Position numbers and translations under genes: made by a program. A stretch of DNA of 64,000 nucleotides from Plasmodium brasilianum (lineage: Eukaryota > Apicomplexa > Aconoidasida > Haemosporida > Plasmodiidae): positions 186,001 through 250,000 of the forward strand of contig NC_090127.1 of the NCBI RefSeq assembly GCF_023973825.1, in the 5' to 3' direction. This document shows positions 10,840-24,129 of the stretch, piece by piece. The number at the start of each line of letters is the position of its first letter. Positions within the stretch are counted from its first letter, which is position 1. The notes beneath the pieces are model-generated. The model had not been told where the DNA came from and made no database searches. It saw nothing but the letters and a program-made list of their open reading frames with translations.

Positions 10840-13800
10840 TTATTCGAACTTCCTCTTCTTTAAAGATTTTTTACTTAGTTCTATTCCTTTAATAACCTCG
10901 TTTGCTCTCTTTTTGTCTTTTTTTTTATAATTTTTGTTTTCCATAGCTCCATTTTCCCTAGTTTTATGGTACTCCCAATTATTATTATCAGTATAAACTT
11001 TGCTGAAACTAAATTCTTTTTCAGATGGGCAATTCCAATTAATATTTTTCTTATCATTATTTAAATCTATATTAGCTGTTTTTATTCCAATAAATTTTTT
11101 TCTTTCTTTAAATAACGTTTTATTATTTTTTCTTGATTCCTTTGTACTATGTTCTGAATTGGAAACACTACATATTCCGTAATTTATATCACTCTCAATA
11201 CTGTTACAATTTGCATTTTCTCTTATATCATTATTCATATGGGAAAAAAAATCATCAATTATTTCTTTTATGTTATCTTCCGTAGTACTTCTATTAAAAT
11301 TTAAATTTAAATTTGTATAACAGTTTCTTGCAATTGCATTTTTTATTAAAGAATCCCAGGTAATATTTTTTTCTAAATTGCTCTTATTTCCAATTATCCA
11401 TAAAGAATCCTTAGCTCTTGTAAGAGCTACATTCAATCTTCTTTCATCCTTTAAAAAACCTATGTTATTTCCAAATTTCTGTATCGCTTTAAAATCTTTA
11501 GTATTAGAAAAATTCTTGTTTTTTAACTTCAGCCATTTTCTGGTATGTAATCCATCCAGTTCTCGATCATCCCAATCGTTCTGCTCCCAATTTTGAAGAG
11601 CTAAATTATTTCTTCTTTTTAAATTTATTTCATTACTATTATTACAAATTTCCACTGCTTGAAGATTCGATCGTACACATGAAAAAATTATAATATTTTT
11701 CTCTCTTCCTTGAAATGCATCAACTGTTGATATTTCGGGATAATTATTGTCTGCAAAATAACCTTCAAACATTTTTCTAATTAGGTGTACTTGAGATAGG
11801 TAGGGACAAATAATACCTATATCCTTTAAATTAAAATTAGAAGACAATTTATACAAACTTGGTACTGGATTATCATTATTTTTATTCGTCATAAAATTCT
11901 GAATATATAATATTAACCGGAATATAAAATAAGCTTCCACATAATTAATATAAGACTTATTACTTGTACTTGATTCTATTCCATCAATATTAATAAACTT
12001 ATAACATCCAAATAAATTTAAATAATGAAAATAAAATAATGGTCTGTTCATTAAATTTTCATCATTTTTAATTAAACCATTATAAAAGTACTTATTCGGG
12101 AAATAACAAATTTCTGGTCTCATACGATACTGAACATTAAGTAAAACACTAGACATATTACACATTAATAACCTTTCAAATAACGATCTACTGTACCCAT
12201 ATTTTCTACAATCTTCAGAAAATGTGGTAGCAGGTAATTGCTTCGGATCACCTACCATAATAATACTTTTTATTTTTAGCCTAAAAGGTATTAAACAACT
12301 CAATTCCACACATTGACATGCTTCATCTATTACTAAATATTCAAATTCTAAATTTTCAATTACTGGCGATGCACTTCCTGATAGAGTACTAAATATTACT
12401 TCACTTTCTGATATCATATTATCCTTATTACTGTTGGAATAAAAAGAACCAACTTCTTTATCTGTTTCTAACAATTTTATTTTTTGTTTTTCCAAATTCT
12501 TCTTTTCAGAATTTAATTTTTCCAAACTCCAATAATAATGAGAATATGATTCATTAAATAAATACAATAATTTTTCCAAATATTTTTTATCAACATTATT
12601 TACAATTTCTTCAAAAAAGAAATCATTTATGTTTTCAGCCTTCTCACATGATGTTTTCGATTTTGTTTCATGATAATCATCACAATATTTTTTAGAATTA
12701 TTATAATTTAATTTGTCTCTTACTTCATGCATTTTCCGTTGAGTATGATCTATGGCTTTGATAGAAAAATTTAACTTATTTTTCCTATTATTAAAATGAA
12801 CTTCATATAAGTTTTGTTCCATATTTTTTCGTTTATTAAATATGTAATCTAATGAAATAGGTTGTATTTCTTCATGGGTTTTTTTCGATATTCCTATTCG
12901 AATGCATTTAGGAGTAATTGTCTGTATATTAAAGTTCCTAGTATTGTACTCTACAGCAATATCTTTTGATTCATTCTTTTTATTGTTTTCATATTTCTCA
13001 TTTTTCTCATTCATTTTATTCTTATATCTTTTATTATTCATATTACTTGAATTGTTATTGCATAAAAAATTGCTGTTGTCTCTACTGCTACTGTGTTTAG
13101 TACAATTTTGTTGTTCTTTTATACTCATAAAGTTTATTAGACCTTCATTCAGAATTCTTTTAGCAATTTCATCTATTGCAGAATTCGATGGGGAACAAAC
13201 TAAAATTTTTTTATTACAAGATAAACTTTGTTCGTTGTGAGAAACATCTTTTTTTTTTTTTAGTTTTTCATTTTTATCTTCATTATTCATATTAATTAAG
13301 GAATACAAGGCAGACACTATTCCAATAACGGTTTTTGTTTTACCAGTACCTGGTGGTCCTTGTATTAAGGATATATTATTTTTGTTTAAAAATACTAATT
13401 TAACAGCTTCAATTTGGGATTCATTTAGTAAATTGTAGCTTTTCATAGTATTTAATATGTACTTTTCCAAACCTGATAAGGTTACTTTCTTTTCATCAAT
13501 TACCTTATTTTCCCCATGAAAACCAGCTTTATTGTAGTATCCCTTTTTTTTGGTTTCCTTCAAATTATTAGACTCAGTAGGATTCAGAATTATATTAAAT
13601 AAAGAAGAGTTTTTACTTATATATACGCTCTGAAATTCCCTTATATTTGTCATTAAGTTACACAAAAAATAGACATGAAATTTATTACAAGAAAGGCAAT
13701 TTACATTTAATCTATTTTTTTCCTTACCTAATTTTGACGGGAAATTATCTTCGTTAATTAATTTAATATCATAAATATTTTCCGTTTTATTCGATGAAAC

Positions 13801-16800
13801 ATCTACTAATCCAATAAGATGATTATATGTTTTCAAAATTTCTTTTAAATGCTCATATTTAACAGTTCCTTTGTTATTATTTATTAAATCATTTTTTTCT
13901 TCTATTTCAAATGGAATTAAAACTATCAAATCCATTGGTTTTAAATTATCAAGGTTAGTATTACTTTCATTAGATGCAGCTATATTCCATATCACCCAAT
14001 TTGGTGTTTTTTTTTTCCCTATAATATTTATAACAAATTTATACGTATCACCAAACATTTTATTCATAATGCAGCATCTACACTCTTCTAAAACCATTGG
14101 TCTAAAAAACCTAAAGAAGGAATAAAAATATACACAAATATCTTACACTATCACACATGATAAATGGACTGTTCAAATGGATAATATGCGGATGGAAAAA
14201 CATTGCATGAGTATACTTAAAAGTGCATTTTATTTTCACTATACATAACATACGTATATATATATATATATGTACACATATATACATTTAGGTATTTGCT
14301 CATATATTTATTCGTTTGGACAAAATGGCTTTTTTTTTTTCTGCTCTTTTGAATACCTATGATATTCTTCTTCGCTATTAAAACGTATAGGAATTTCTTT
14401 CCTTATGCAATTTCGGTATTTTTCCATATTCTCCAAATCAAAAAAATCCCACTCCAGAAACTCTTGTAGCATTATGAAATATTTATTAACATTATTTTCA
14501 ACTTCAATTCTTTTCTCTTTCATTTCTTTAAAATATTGGTGTTTGTTCATTTCTGAGTTATTTTCATTCAATATTATTGCTCTCTTTTGCGTTTTCAATG
14601 CAGCATTTTTTTCTAAAATTTTTTTAGCCTTCTCTAAAGCGGCTTCTTTTTTTAATTCATCAGTTACATTATTACATCTCATCTCGTTTTCATTTTCTTC
14701 ACTTTCTTTGCATTTTTTATCTTTTGAATAAAAATTTCTCGAAGGAGAACGGGACTTGGAGACAGATCTTGCTGATCTCTTATAAAAATCCCTTATATCA
14801 TCATCTATAATGATGTTCCCAGTATTTTCATACCTCTTTTCCGATAAATGCTTTGCTGTTTTATCATTCACGTTTGTAATAAAAGGTATATAACTGGCTA
14901 AAAAGGAGGGGAAAATATAAATAAATATATATATATATATTTATATATACACATACAAATGCATATGTTTATATTTTTTAAGTGGAACATGTAATACATT
15001 AATGTACTGTTCAAAGAATAACACATAATATGTTTTATGCACTAATATATATTTATCCACATGTATACAATAATACCCCCCTTAATTTCCATTCTTTCAT
15101 TTTTATAAAAATATATACTTGACTTATCCTTTTGGACAGCATTGCTCCCTTTTGCTTCTTCTAATTTCTCCCTGAACATATGATTTTTTTGTCCTCCATC
15201 ATTCATTAGATCATCTTTTGCTTTGCTAAAAATCGTTTCATAGTCCCACGAATGTGATAATACATCTATACATTTCGGGATTTCTATCCTCTTTAATTTT
15301 AATTTAAATTGAATAAGGTTATTTAGTTCATTTTCGTAATACTTGGAACCTTTAACTTTTATTAAATGTATCATTGAATCTAAAATGGTATTCATAATTT
15401 CTTTCTGCTTTATTAACAGTGATATATTAGTTTCATTATTACTCAGAGAATACAAATTAGATTCAATAAAATTAAAGAAGATTAATATTTGAGAGCATAA
15501 ATAAGGTAACTTCTTGTAGAATAACTCTGGTAACATAAGATCAGCAGAAAACAAGTTTACATTTGATGAAAAGTCTGTCATACATGAAATCCATGTGGAA
15601 TAAAAATTTAAAAATAATAAAAGTGAATCTCTCATAAAAATATATATACTAGATGTTTTTGATTTTATTGAAAAAGTATTTATTTTAACGCTATAAAATA
15701 TATATATGATGATCTTCCATATATTTTCAATTAATAAATTAATAATTCGTAACAAGAAACTATCAACTTTATTTTTATTTATATATTTACGCAAACATTC
15801 CATTACAACATTCAAGTAAAACCAGGTTTTCGAATTTATTAACATAAAGCAGTCTAATACATATAACTTCTCACTATAGTCATCATTTAAGAAACTCTTT
15901 TTTTTTAAAAATAAAATCATTGTGTTACTAAAACAAAATACCGATAATAAAAAACAGCATAAATATCTATTCGATTTAAAAAAATCAACTACAAAACTTT
16001 TTAATATATAATCATATTTATCAATAATTAAGTTATACCTTTTTTCTTCATTATCTATATCCTTAATAATAACAACAGGTAAGGAAAAAATACCACTTTT
16101 CTTCTTAACCCTATTTATTTTATATTCATCCTTAATCATATATTTAACAATTAAGTCAAAAGATTTTACAATATGCAACTTCGTTTTCTTATTCATATTG
16201 CTTACACACAGAAAAAAAAATGAATTTATGTAATTATAAACAACTTTTTCGTTTTCTTTATTTTTCACTAGATTCCTTTTCATAAACTTTCTATATTGGT
16301 TTAAAGTATCCGAATTAGGGACCTCGTCACTCCTATAATAATAATTAGTATTACTGTCACTGTGGTAATTATTAATTCTACTGTTTTTACCGTTTGTTAT
16401 AGTACCACCTGTTGCAGACGTGGTAACCTTCTTATCATCCTGCATTTCCTCATTATATATAGTAGTATAAAAATATAAAATATGCATATCTTTTACACTT
16501 TTCGTGTCACTGTCACTACTGTAATATACTGGTTCCTCAGGTGTTTCCTCGTATGTATCCTTAAGAGTACATAAATCGTCATACATTAATGATAAATAAT
16601 TTTCAACATTTTTTATTAAATTAAAAACAACATTAAAAAAAGGAACAGATGAACGTGTCTTTCCTTTATACATACCATATGAAATTAGGTGGCATAAATA
16701 AATAACTGATGAACAAAAAAATATTCTACATTTTTTATTTTTATCTTTTTTTAATTCTTTCATAAAAATTTCAACAACTTCATAAACATTCATAAATAAA

Positions 16801-19325
16801 ATTTTATATTTTTCTATCGATAAAACCGACTGTACTCTTTTTATAACAATATTAATTATTTTAACAAGTATGACAAAAAAAAACTCAAACATGGTTTTTA
16901 AATCCATTAAATTAAAATCATTGTCACAAATACGCTCAATATATTTTACAAATTCTTTTTGCTTATCACTAAATATTATATTTGTTGACTTGTTTGTATT
17001 TTTATTATCCTTTATATCTGCCTTAATTAAAAGAAATAGCAAGTTATTTATGTTCTTTATTTCTTCACTCCTTTTCAACTTTTCACTATACAAATCTATG
17101 CTCATTAATGAATCAAAAATTTCAAAAATAAATGCTTTTTCCAAAGAATCACGAATTTGAGAATCAGTCATGAGAATTATTAAAACCTGTGTAGATAACA
17201 ACAACAAAAAAAAAAAATAATAATAATAAATAAATAATAATAAATAAATAATAATATTAAATATAAATAAATAAATGAATTATAGATACATGAATTTTTT
17301 GTGAAAAGGGGGAACGCTGTATGGGCCCATATATATTTTAGGCTTGTGCATGTGTCCACATATGCTTGTACATATATATATTCATTTTCACAGGAATGCA
17401 GAATGTATTCTCGTATTTATATATATGGGCGTGAAGAAGTGCGTTACCTTAATTGCATAAAAACAAATATAATAATCCTTGTGATTAATAAATAAGGACA
17501 GTGTGTACATGGTTATATGTTCAAAAGTCATTTCTTTTTCTTTTAAATATTTTTTATATAAATTTTTTGTATATTCATCAATTTCAAAAGAATTTACAAG
17601 TAACCTTTTCGTTACGTCAAGAATGTTATATATAATATTTATGCATGAAAACGTGGATGCTTCTTCAAAATATTTATTTTTAAAATTTACATTCTTAATA
17701 ATGTAAAATTTTAAATTTTTCACAAAATACAAAAGTTTAAAAATTAAATTAAATAAATTATTAATTACTTCTTTATTTTCTGAAAATACAAACCCTATAA
17801 AATGTATAAAGCCATCATTGTCAATAAAAAAATTGGTTAAGGACAGATGTTCTATATTATATTCTTTTGGAAGAAAAACTGCGCTCTGTTCATTCATTGG
17901 TACACTGGACTGTCCTAACAAATTTGATGACTCCTTTTTTTTTTTTTTTTTAATTAGCGATAATAAGTATATTCCACAAATTAAGCACTGCATATATTTA
18001 AAAATATCATAGTCTGCAAAATTTTTTTTTAGAAAAGAACTGTCTGTTTTCAATTTATCAGTAGAAATATTTCCTGAAGGCAAACTCGTGTTAATCATTT
18101 TAATAATACACGCATCTGATAGCTTAACCCAGTAGGAAAATATAGAAACTATTAATTTTTTATTTGAATCATTTAAAAAATCATCATCATTGATAAATTT
18201 AGAATTAATAATTTTAAATATTATTAGCTGAATAAAATTATCTGAATACCTTAAGGAGTTTAACATTAAGGAGTAGAGTATGATTTTTTCTTTTAGAACC
18301 TTTTGTAAGCTATTTTCCACTTCACTATGATTTAAAAGAAGAAATATGTGCGCATAAATATAAGGAATAGGATCCTTGCTAAAACTATTATTATTACTTT
18401 TATCAATATTTAAACTTTCATTTTTATAACTATCACAATTTTGTTCAGATACATTTTCTTCCAGTTCAGATTTATTAAATACCTTTAAATTTTCATTATT
18501 TATACAATAATCCAGCTTACATATTTTTTGATTAACTTTTATTAATAATTTTTTGCTTTTTTTAAACTCACTATGTATTAGATTGCAAAAGAAATTTAAA
18601 GATTCATAAGCTGCGTACTTCTGTATAATATTATATATATTTTCGCTATCCAAATTTAAAAACTTCTCAGTAAATAACTGAAGATTCACTTTATTTAATT
18701 TACTTGTATCTAACTGGTAATTAAAGTCTACTTGAAACACTTTTGCTCCGTTTAGCATGAGCTCTAATACAACATAATCAACATTATCATAACCTTTAGG
18801 ACATGTTATTTTGTTAATTATTCGATTAAAATTAAATTTAAAAATTTCCCTTTTTATGAAATTTATTAATGTTTCTTCATTTTTTATAATCAAAGAAATG
18901 TTTTCTATAAATTTCTTTTGTAAAAGGTAGTAAATCATTAAACATTTTTGACAACTATCTATATTTTTAGTAATGATATTTTTTAAATTTTCCAAATTTT
19001 TTTCATGCTTCAGTTTAGTTCCTTTTAAATGTTCTACTATGTATTCCAGTCTATTCGTTTCAGTTTTATCTTTACAAAAGACAGATGCAAATTCCTGTTT
19101 TTCGATAATTAGATTAACGTAAAAAAAATAAACAGCTTCTGCATAGTTATAATTACAAATTATATGATTTCTATTTCCATCAGAATCATTTATATTTTCT
19201 AACATAGAACCTAACAAAATTTTGTACAGTTCATTAACACTGCCTTTTATAATAGATTCTTTTAGTTTTTTAAATAAGCTAAAGTCCTTGATGGTTCCTA
19301 AATTTTCATTTAAATTATTTTCCAT
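10840..19325 (-). CDS. SEN1: SEN1/senataxin-like SF1 helicase (four exons, 2,599 aa)
   Basis: I join three long frames into one gene: exons 19325-17448, 17186-15077, 14897-14357 and 14110-10840, 7,800 nt in all, every junction in phase with GT-AG signals. Residues 1 to about 1,330 are an alpha-helical, HEAT-like region without enzymatic motifs. About 1,340-1,480 is a charged linker with an SR-type patch (SVSKSRSPSRN). The helicase core follows: motif I GPPGTGKT near 1,761, Ia (VCSPSNSAIDEI), then a roughly 200-residue polar insert, motif II VIDEACQ near 2,103, GDPKQLPATT near 2,130, QYRMRPE near 2,174, VDAFQGRE near 2,306 and RRLNVALTRAK near 2,403. Across the last junction the protein reads FNSEEEYHRFFRPMVLEECR, resembling the conserved segment just before the SEN1 helicase core. 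Sen1/senataxin unwinds RNA:DNA hybrids and acts in RNA polymerase II termination in the nucleus. The length is close to human senataxin. If the last intron is retained, translation stops at 14308. Confidence 0.85.
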
Positions 19326-20213
19326 CTAATTATAAAAAAGTATTTAGTGGGATAAAATTTATATTATTCTCTCTATTGTTTTTTTTTTTTGGAAAAAGTT
19401 ATATATAAAAAAAGAAAAAAAAAATAAGAAAATACGGAATACAAAATTCGATAAGAATTACAAAGCAGTAGGAACCAATATATTAACAAAAAGAAGAATT
19501 ATTTCTATATAGTGCAATAACAAAAATCTTACTTTTGCTGTAATCCGTCGTTTACACAGTGTCTTATTGTTTGTTTATTGTTTATTATTTGTACATTTGC
19601 ACCTGAGCAATGAACTACAAAATAAAATTATTTACATTTTTTTGCTGTGGAAACGAAAAAATATATTCATTCTTTGTTCCTTTTTATTACAAAAAAATGT
19701 TACTACGGGAGCACAAATTTACATTTTATAAATACCTTTACACACACATATACGGGCATACCCATATATATACAAAAATATAAGTATTCTAGTGTTACCT
19801 GTTTGACTGCTCTGCATTTTTCACATATAATATATTAGGATAAAATAAACTTCAATAAGGATTCGAAAAAAAAAAAATAAATAAAAACACACAATTTAAT
19901 AAAATGGATATATAAACATTATTCTATACATTATCACACAGTTATATTAAACACAATTAGTACTTGTAGTGTATATATTTATTTTTCAATTCTCTTAAAT
20001 AAGTGATTGCTTCATTTGTTTACATCTCTTTTATTTTGTTATTTTATTTCTTTTTTTTTGTAATATTTTATTACTCAAAATTTTTAACAGTTCCCTTTAG
20101 TTTAAAAATTTTTTTTTTTTGTAATTGTACAAAAAAAATTATTCAAAAATTTCACCACTGCTAAATATTTCAGAAAATTTAATTATTTCATAATATTGTA
20201 TTTATTAAATACA

Positions 20214-20312
20214 AATATATATGTGAATGTACGAACATACGTATATATGTATGTGTACATTTATGTATATATGTATGTGTATATTTATGTATATATGTAT
20301 GTATATATAAAT
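20214..20312. repeat. Degenerate TATGTATGTG-type repeat
   Basis: Imperfect tandem units of about 20 bp combining TATATGTATGTGTA and ATTTATG, at least three recognisable copies. Intergenic; probably a variable minisatellite. Confidence 0.7.
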
Positions 20313-21164
20313 ATATAACAAATCAAACTTGGAAAAATATGTACCATTTAGTAAAATTTCGTTAAGACACCTTACTCCTTTAATATAAATCTCTTAAAAA
20401 ATAATGACAACTGAAAAGGGTAAATGTGCTCATTTGTACTTTATCTTTTGCATAAATAAATAATATAGACACCAGAAGTAAAAAATTATTATGAAAGTTT
20501 TTTTTTTTTTAAAAATGCATTATATATATATGCATAAATATGTTTATATATATGTGTACATATATACATATAATATATATTCACAAAAGGTACATCTTAG
20601 TTCACATTTTTTTTTAAATTAATTTTTACAGCATAGATACATTTAATGAAAAGGTTGCTCTAATTACTCATCATATAATTTGGGTACAGTAATAAATATA
20701 TTAACTTTTTATCCCTTACCTGTACATAATTTCAACTAACAGTCTATTATAGTTACTTCCGTCATAATGAGCATCCCTCTAAATTTGACAAATATGTGTC
20801 GAGCTCAAATGAACAATAAAAAAGGTATGCTATTTTCATTTTTAAACTTACATAGTAATGAGCAGTATAATATATTCGAAAAAAAAAAAAAAAAAGTAGA
20901 ATCCACAAAACATACGAAAAAATAATGACTTGTTAAAGTGAAACATATATTCAAATTAATAGTGGTTTTAAAAAAGGATATAACTACTATAGATGTGATA
21001 ATGAACGAATGAAGGAAAAAGATTTTAATTTAATGAGCATTAAATGAAAATATTCATCATATATATAATATTTTGCCATGGTTCCTATTAAATATATATT
21101 TGAAAATTTCAAGATGCAATGTTACTTCGTGCTTGACATAATTATGCAGTAAAAGAAAAAATAG

Positions 21165-21325
21165 AAAAAAAAAATTAAAATAAAATAAAATTAAATAAAA
21201 TAAAATTAAATCAAATTAAATCAAATTAAATCAAATTAAATAAAATAAAATAAAATAAAATCAAATCAAATCAAATTAAATAAAATTAAATTTAAAATAA
21301 AATAAAACTTAATAAAATGAAAAAA
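21165..21325. repeat. TAAAA/TCAAAT pentamer-type repeat
   Basis: About 160 bp of imperfect 5-bp units (AAATA, AAATT, AAATC variants) with no T-free gaps longer than a few bases. The variants occur in blocks (TCAAATTAAA, then TAAAATAAAA, then TCAAATCAAA), which suggests local duplication and drift. Confidence 0.85.
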
Positions 21326-21693
21326 AATTAACATCATACACATATATTACTGTTTGCACTTAAAAGAGCATAAAAATTGTTGAATTTAAAACTATTTTTT
21401 ACATTTAGCCCTATTACGTTTTGTTGCTTTATTTTTTCTGTGTAATTGGTGCCTCGAAGACGTATTTTACAATTTCATAATATATATGTTTGTTCTCCCT
21501 TTTTTAATTCTCTATTTAATGAAACAGATAATCATAAAACTTAAGCAATTTTCATTAACCCCATGATGTGATTTTATCTTTATATTTACTTGTTAATCAA
21601 AAAGGGGGCATTTGTTATTGTCAGAAGTTGAACTTGCTATTAAATGGAAATATTAACAATTGTAATATATATATACATACACATGTATGTACA

Positions 21694-21695
<2 letters not shown>

Positions 21696-21735
<40 letters not shown>
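21696..21735. repeat. (TA)n dinucleotide repeat
   Basis: About 19 uninterrupted TA units, intergenic. Confidence 0.9.
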
Positions 21736-21742
<7 letters not shown>

Positions 21743-22008
21743 TATTTGTAGAATAATTTAAGAATGATGCGCATGAGAGGTAAAAATCGTAAGGCATTGT
21801 TTCCATATCACGTTATTCTTACTTGTTTCCATCATCTATAATGACACGATGTTACATGAATTAAAAAATATTTTTCTCTTCTCCATGTGATAATTATGGT
21901 ATGAAGTTTTAACCATTTCAAAATGAACACTAAAAATAAAAATAACAAATTTTTAAATAACAAAAAGCTAAAAGGGAAGAGGTACAAAAAAAAGGAAAAA
22001 AAAAAGTA

Positions 22009-23049
22009 TTAATTTATTTCAAATGCAATGTTTAAGTTTTCTGCTATATAGTCCAGTCCAACTAGACAACTTTCAGATACAACCCTGCATTTATCTTTTG
22101 AATAAGTTTTTAAAGTACTTATAATAACACTCTGAATATTTTTATATTCTTGCGAATTTATATTTAAGCTGCCAAGAGATCCCAAAGCTAACGCAACTTC
22201 ATGTCTAACCATTTCATGTTCCTTGATATTTGTCAAGGATGACATTAAATATTTCAAAGAGTTTAAACTCAATACTTGACCTAACACAAATGCAACTTCA
22301 TGTCTAAAAATTGCTGATGCTTTATCTTTTATTAAAACTTCACCTAATGCATTTAAAGATACATCAGATTCTAAATCTCTTAACTTAAATAAAGCTTCAT
22401 ATCTTAATTTTAAAGGAATATTCTCATTATTTAAGTCTTCAATTAATTCATCAACACTTTTATTATTATTCAATGTAAATACAACTGGATCTATAGTATT
22501 ATATTTTTTTGAAACAAATTCACCATTTCGTTTTTTATTTTTTAAAACTTCCTTCCTATTATCTTTATTAGCGCATGAACATACTGTATATTTATTTTTT
22601 TCTAATAACGAACTTAGGGCTAATTCACATGTTTCTCGAACTTCTATTTTTTCATCTTCTAAAAATTTTCTTATAATTTCAATATTTGAATTACTACCTA
22701 TTGCAGCTAACCCTTCAGCAGCTTCATGCCTAACCATTAAATTTTCTTCTTTATCATTTAATAATTTAATTAAAATATCATTACACTTCTCATTACTTAT
22801 TTGTCCTATAACATATGCAATTTCATGTCTTAAAAGTGCACTATCATTATTTTCTAATGCATACGAAAGAATATTTATTATTTCATCTATATCATCTTTA
22901 TATATTTCCCGGCATTCATATAATGCTCTCATTTGTTTTTCTATAAATTCGTTTCTTGTTTCTACTAAATACTTCCTAATGAAATCTTTATTACTGCTAT
23001 TTTCATATTTGATTACGCGGCTTATTTTTCTATTATTGTTACCTGACAT
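22009..23049 (-). CDS. DOHH: Deoxyhypusine hydroxylase (HEAT-repeat iron enzyme)
   Basis: Single exon, 346 residues. It catalyses the second step of hypusine formation on eIF5A (hydroxylation of deoxyhypusine), in the cytosol. The protein consists of two sets of EZ-type HEAT repeats with the four His-Glu pairs that bind the di-iron centre: RHE near 75, RHE near 108, RHE near 250 and RHE near 283, each followed by an AxxLG/VLGQ-like helix. Between the two halves sits a Lys/Asn-rich linker of roughly 40 residues (about 160-200) that is longer than in the human enzyme. All four metal-binding pairs are present, so it should be active. The start is the only ATG near the first helix. It is transcribed divergently from the DHX37-like gene across about 1.1 kb. 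Confidence 0.95.
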   Translation of the reverse strand: MSGNNNRKISRVIKYENSSNKDFIRKYLVETRNEFIEKQMRALYECREIYKDDIDEIINILSYALENNDSALLRHEIAYVIGQISNEKCNDILIKLLNDKEENLMVRHEAAEGLAAIGSNSNIEIIRKFLEDEKIEVRETCELALSSLLEKNKYTVCSCANKDNRKEVLKNKKRNGEFVSKKYNTIDPVVFTLNNNKSVDELIEDLNNENIPLKLRYEALFKLRDLESDVSLNALGEVLIKDKASAIFRHEVAFVLGQVLSLNSLKYLMSSLTNIKEHEMVRHEVALALGSLGSLNINSQEYKNIQSVIISTLKTYSKDKCRVVSESCLVGLDYIAENLNIAFEIN

Positions 23050-24129
23050 TTTTACTTAGCTTCTGGTAAATTATAATATTTTATGTGCGTTAATTTTACA
23101 TAAACATTTAGAATTATTCGTAATGTGTTAAATGTTAAGCTTACATACGTGTATATTCAGGTATAAATGTTACTGCTATATCATTATGCAAAAAATCGAT
23201 CTGAAATTCAAACAAAATTATAATTTCAAACTGCGCTAGTTGTTAAATAATTAAAAAGAAGTTGTAACAAAATGAAAATAAATATTGATGAGCTGAAAAA
23301 GCTTTTAAAAGATGTTTCACTTTTCAAAATCATGTATACATATACTTATATATGTTCACGTGAAATAAAAAAAAAATAAATAATATATAAACATATACTT
23401 ACTAATATTGTAAATAAAATAGATATATATGTTCCTGTTAACTTTAAAAGAATTAATACATATTGTTCTCCTTTTTTGCACCGCAAATATATTCACCGTG
23501 AATTACTAAGTTTAATATTTAACTATATTTTGGTATATACGTAGCACGTACATATATTTTATGCAGTAATTCGTTTCCTTGTTTTTTCTAGTTAAACTTT
23601 ACGTTAGCTCTTTTGCGCCTGTTAAATAAACTTATTTTATATAAAAGCATTCTTATTTCATAACTCTGTAAAACAAAAAAGTAATATAATTATCGTTCTT
23701 TACTTTTACTTGTTAAAATAAAATTTATGTTAATACATGATTTTTTAAAAAATAAAAAAAAGAAAAAGGAAATAAAAAATTCACTGATAATGTCGTAAGA
23801 AAAAAAAAAAAAATAAAATTCACAGAAAATGTCGTATAGAAAAAATATGAAGATAATTAAACATAAGAAATAATGATTATATGTTGACCTTTTCGTTTAA
23901 TTTTTATTCGCGAGGTATACATTTGTGTTTTATAATATATATGTACATACATATCATATATACGTATGTACGTTTATTTATCTGTACACCAAGTTGTACA
24001 GATATAGTTATAATAGTTGAATTTTTATGTATTTCAACCCATTTCTTAGCTTAATAATAATGCTTTACCATATATTTATAAAATGTTGTTTAATTCTTAG
24101 TATATCTAAATAATATATTTGTCACCTTT
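23050..24129. promoter_or_regulatory. Divergent intergenic promoter region (DOHH / DHX37-like)
   Basis: About 1.1 kb between two genes that start on opposite strands, so it must contain both promoters. It holds poly-A tracts near 23756-23770 and 23800-23815 and a near-duplicate TTCACxGAxAATGTCGTA segment at about 23778-23838. No specific transcription-factor site can be claimed by eye. Confidence 0.5.

Larger units (their letters stand above)
19326..22008. other. Long intergenic region with tandem A/T repeats
   Basis: About 2.7 kb between SEN1 (5' end) and DOHH (3' end), both on the minus strand. It should hold the SEN1 promoter. Visible elements are TATGTATG-type repeats near 20214-20310, the pentamer-like repeat at 21165-21325, and a (TA)n run near 21696-21734. 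The short frames over the (TA)n run on both strands are repeat translations. No gene is supportable. Confidence 0.6.

Noticed and set aside
10840..14125. Several plus-strand frames antisense to SEN1 (10727-10930, 11378-11596, 12902-13240, 13871-14125)
   Set aside because: Leu/Phe/Ser-rich shadows of a well-supported helicase on the other strand, with no motifs of their own.
14308..14871. A separate SR-type gene starting at a GTG
   Set aside because: The frame extends upstream to a good acceptor at 14898 and the pieces splice in phase to SEN1 exons on both sides.
21568..21806. Frames on both strands over a (TA)n run
   Set aside because: Poly-(Ile-Tyr) from a dinucleotide repeat.
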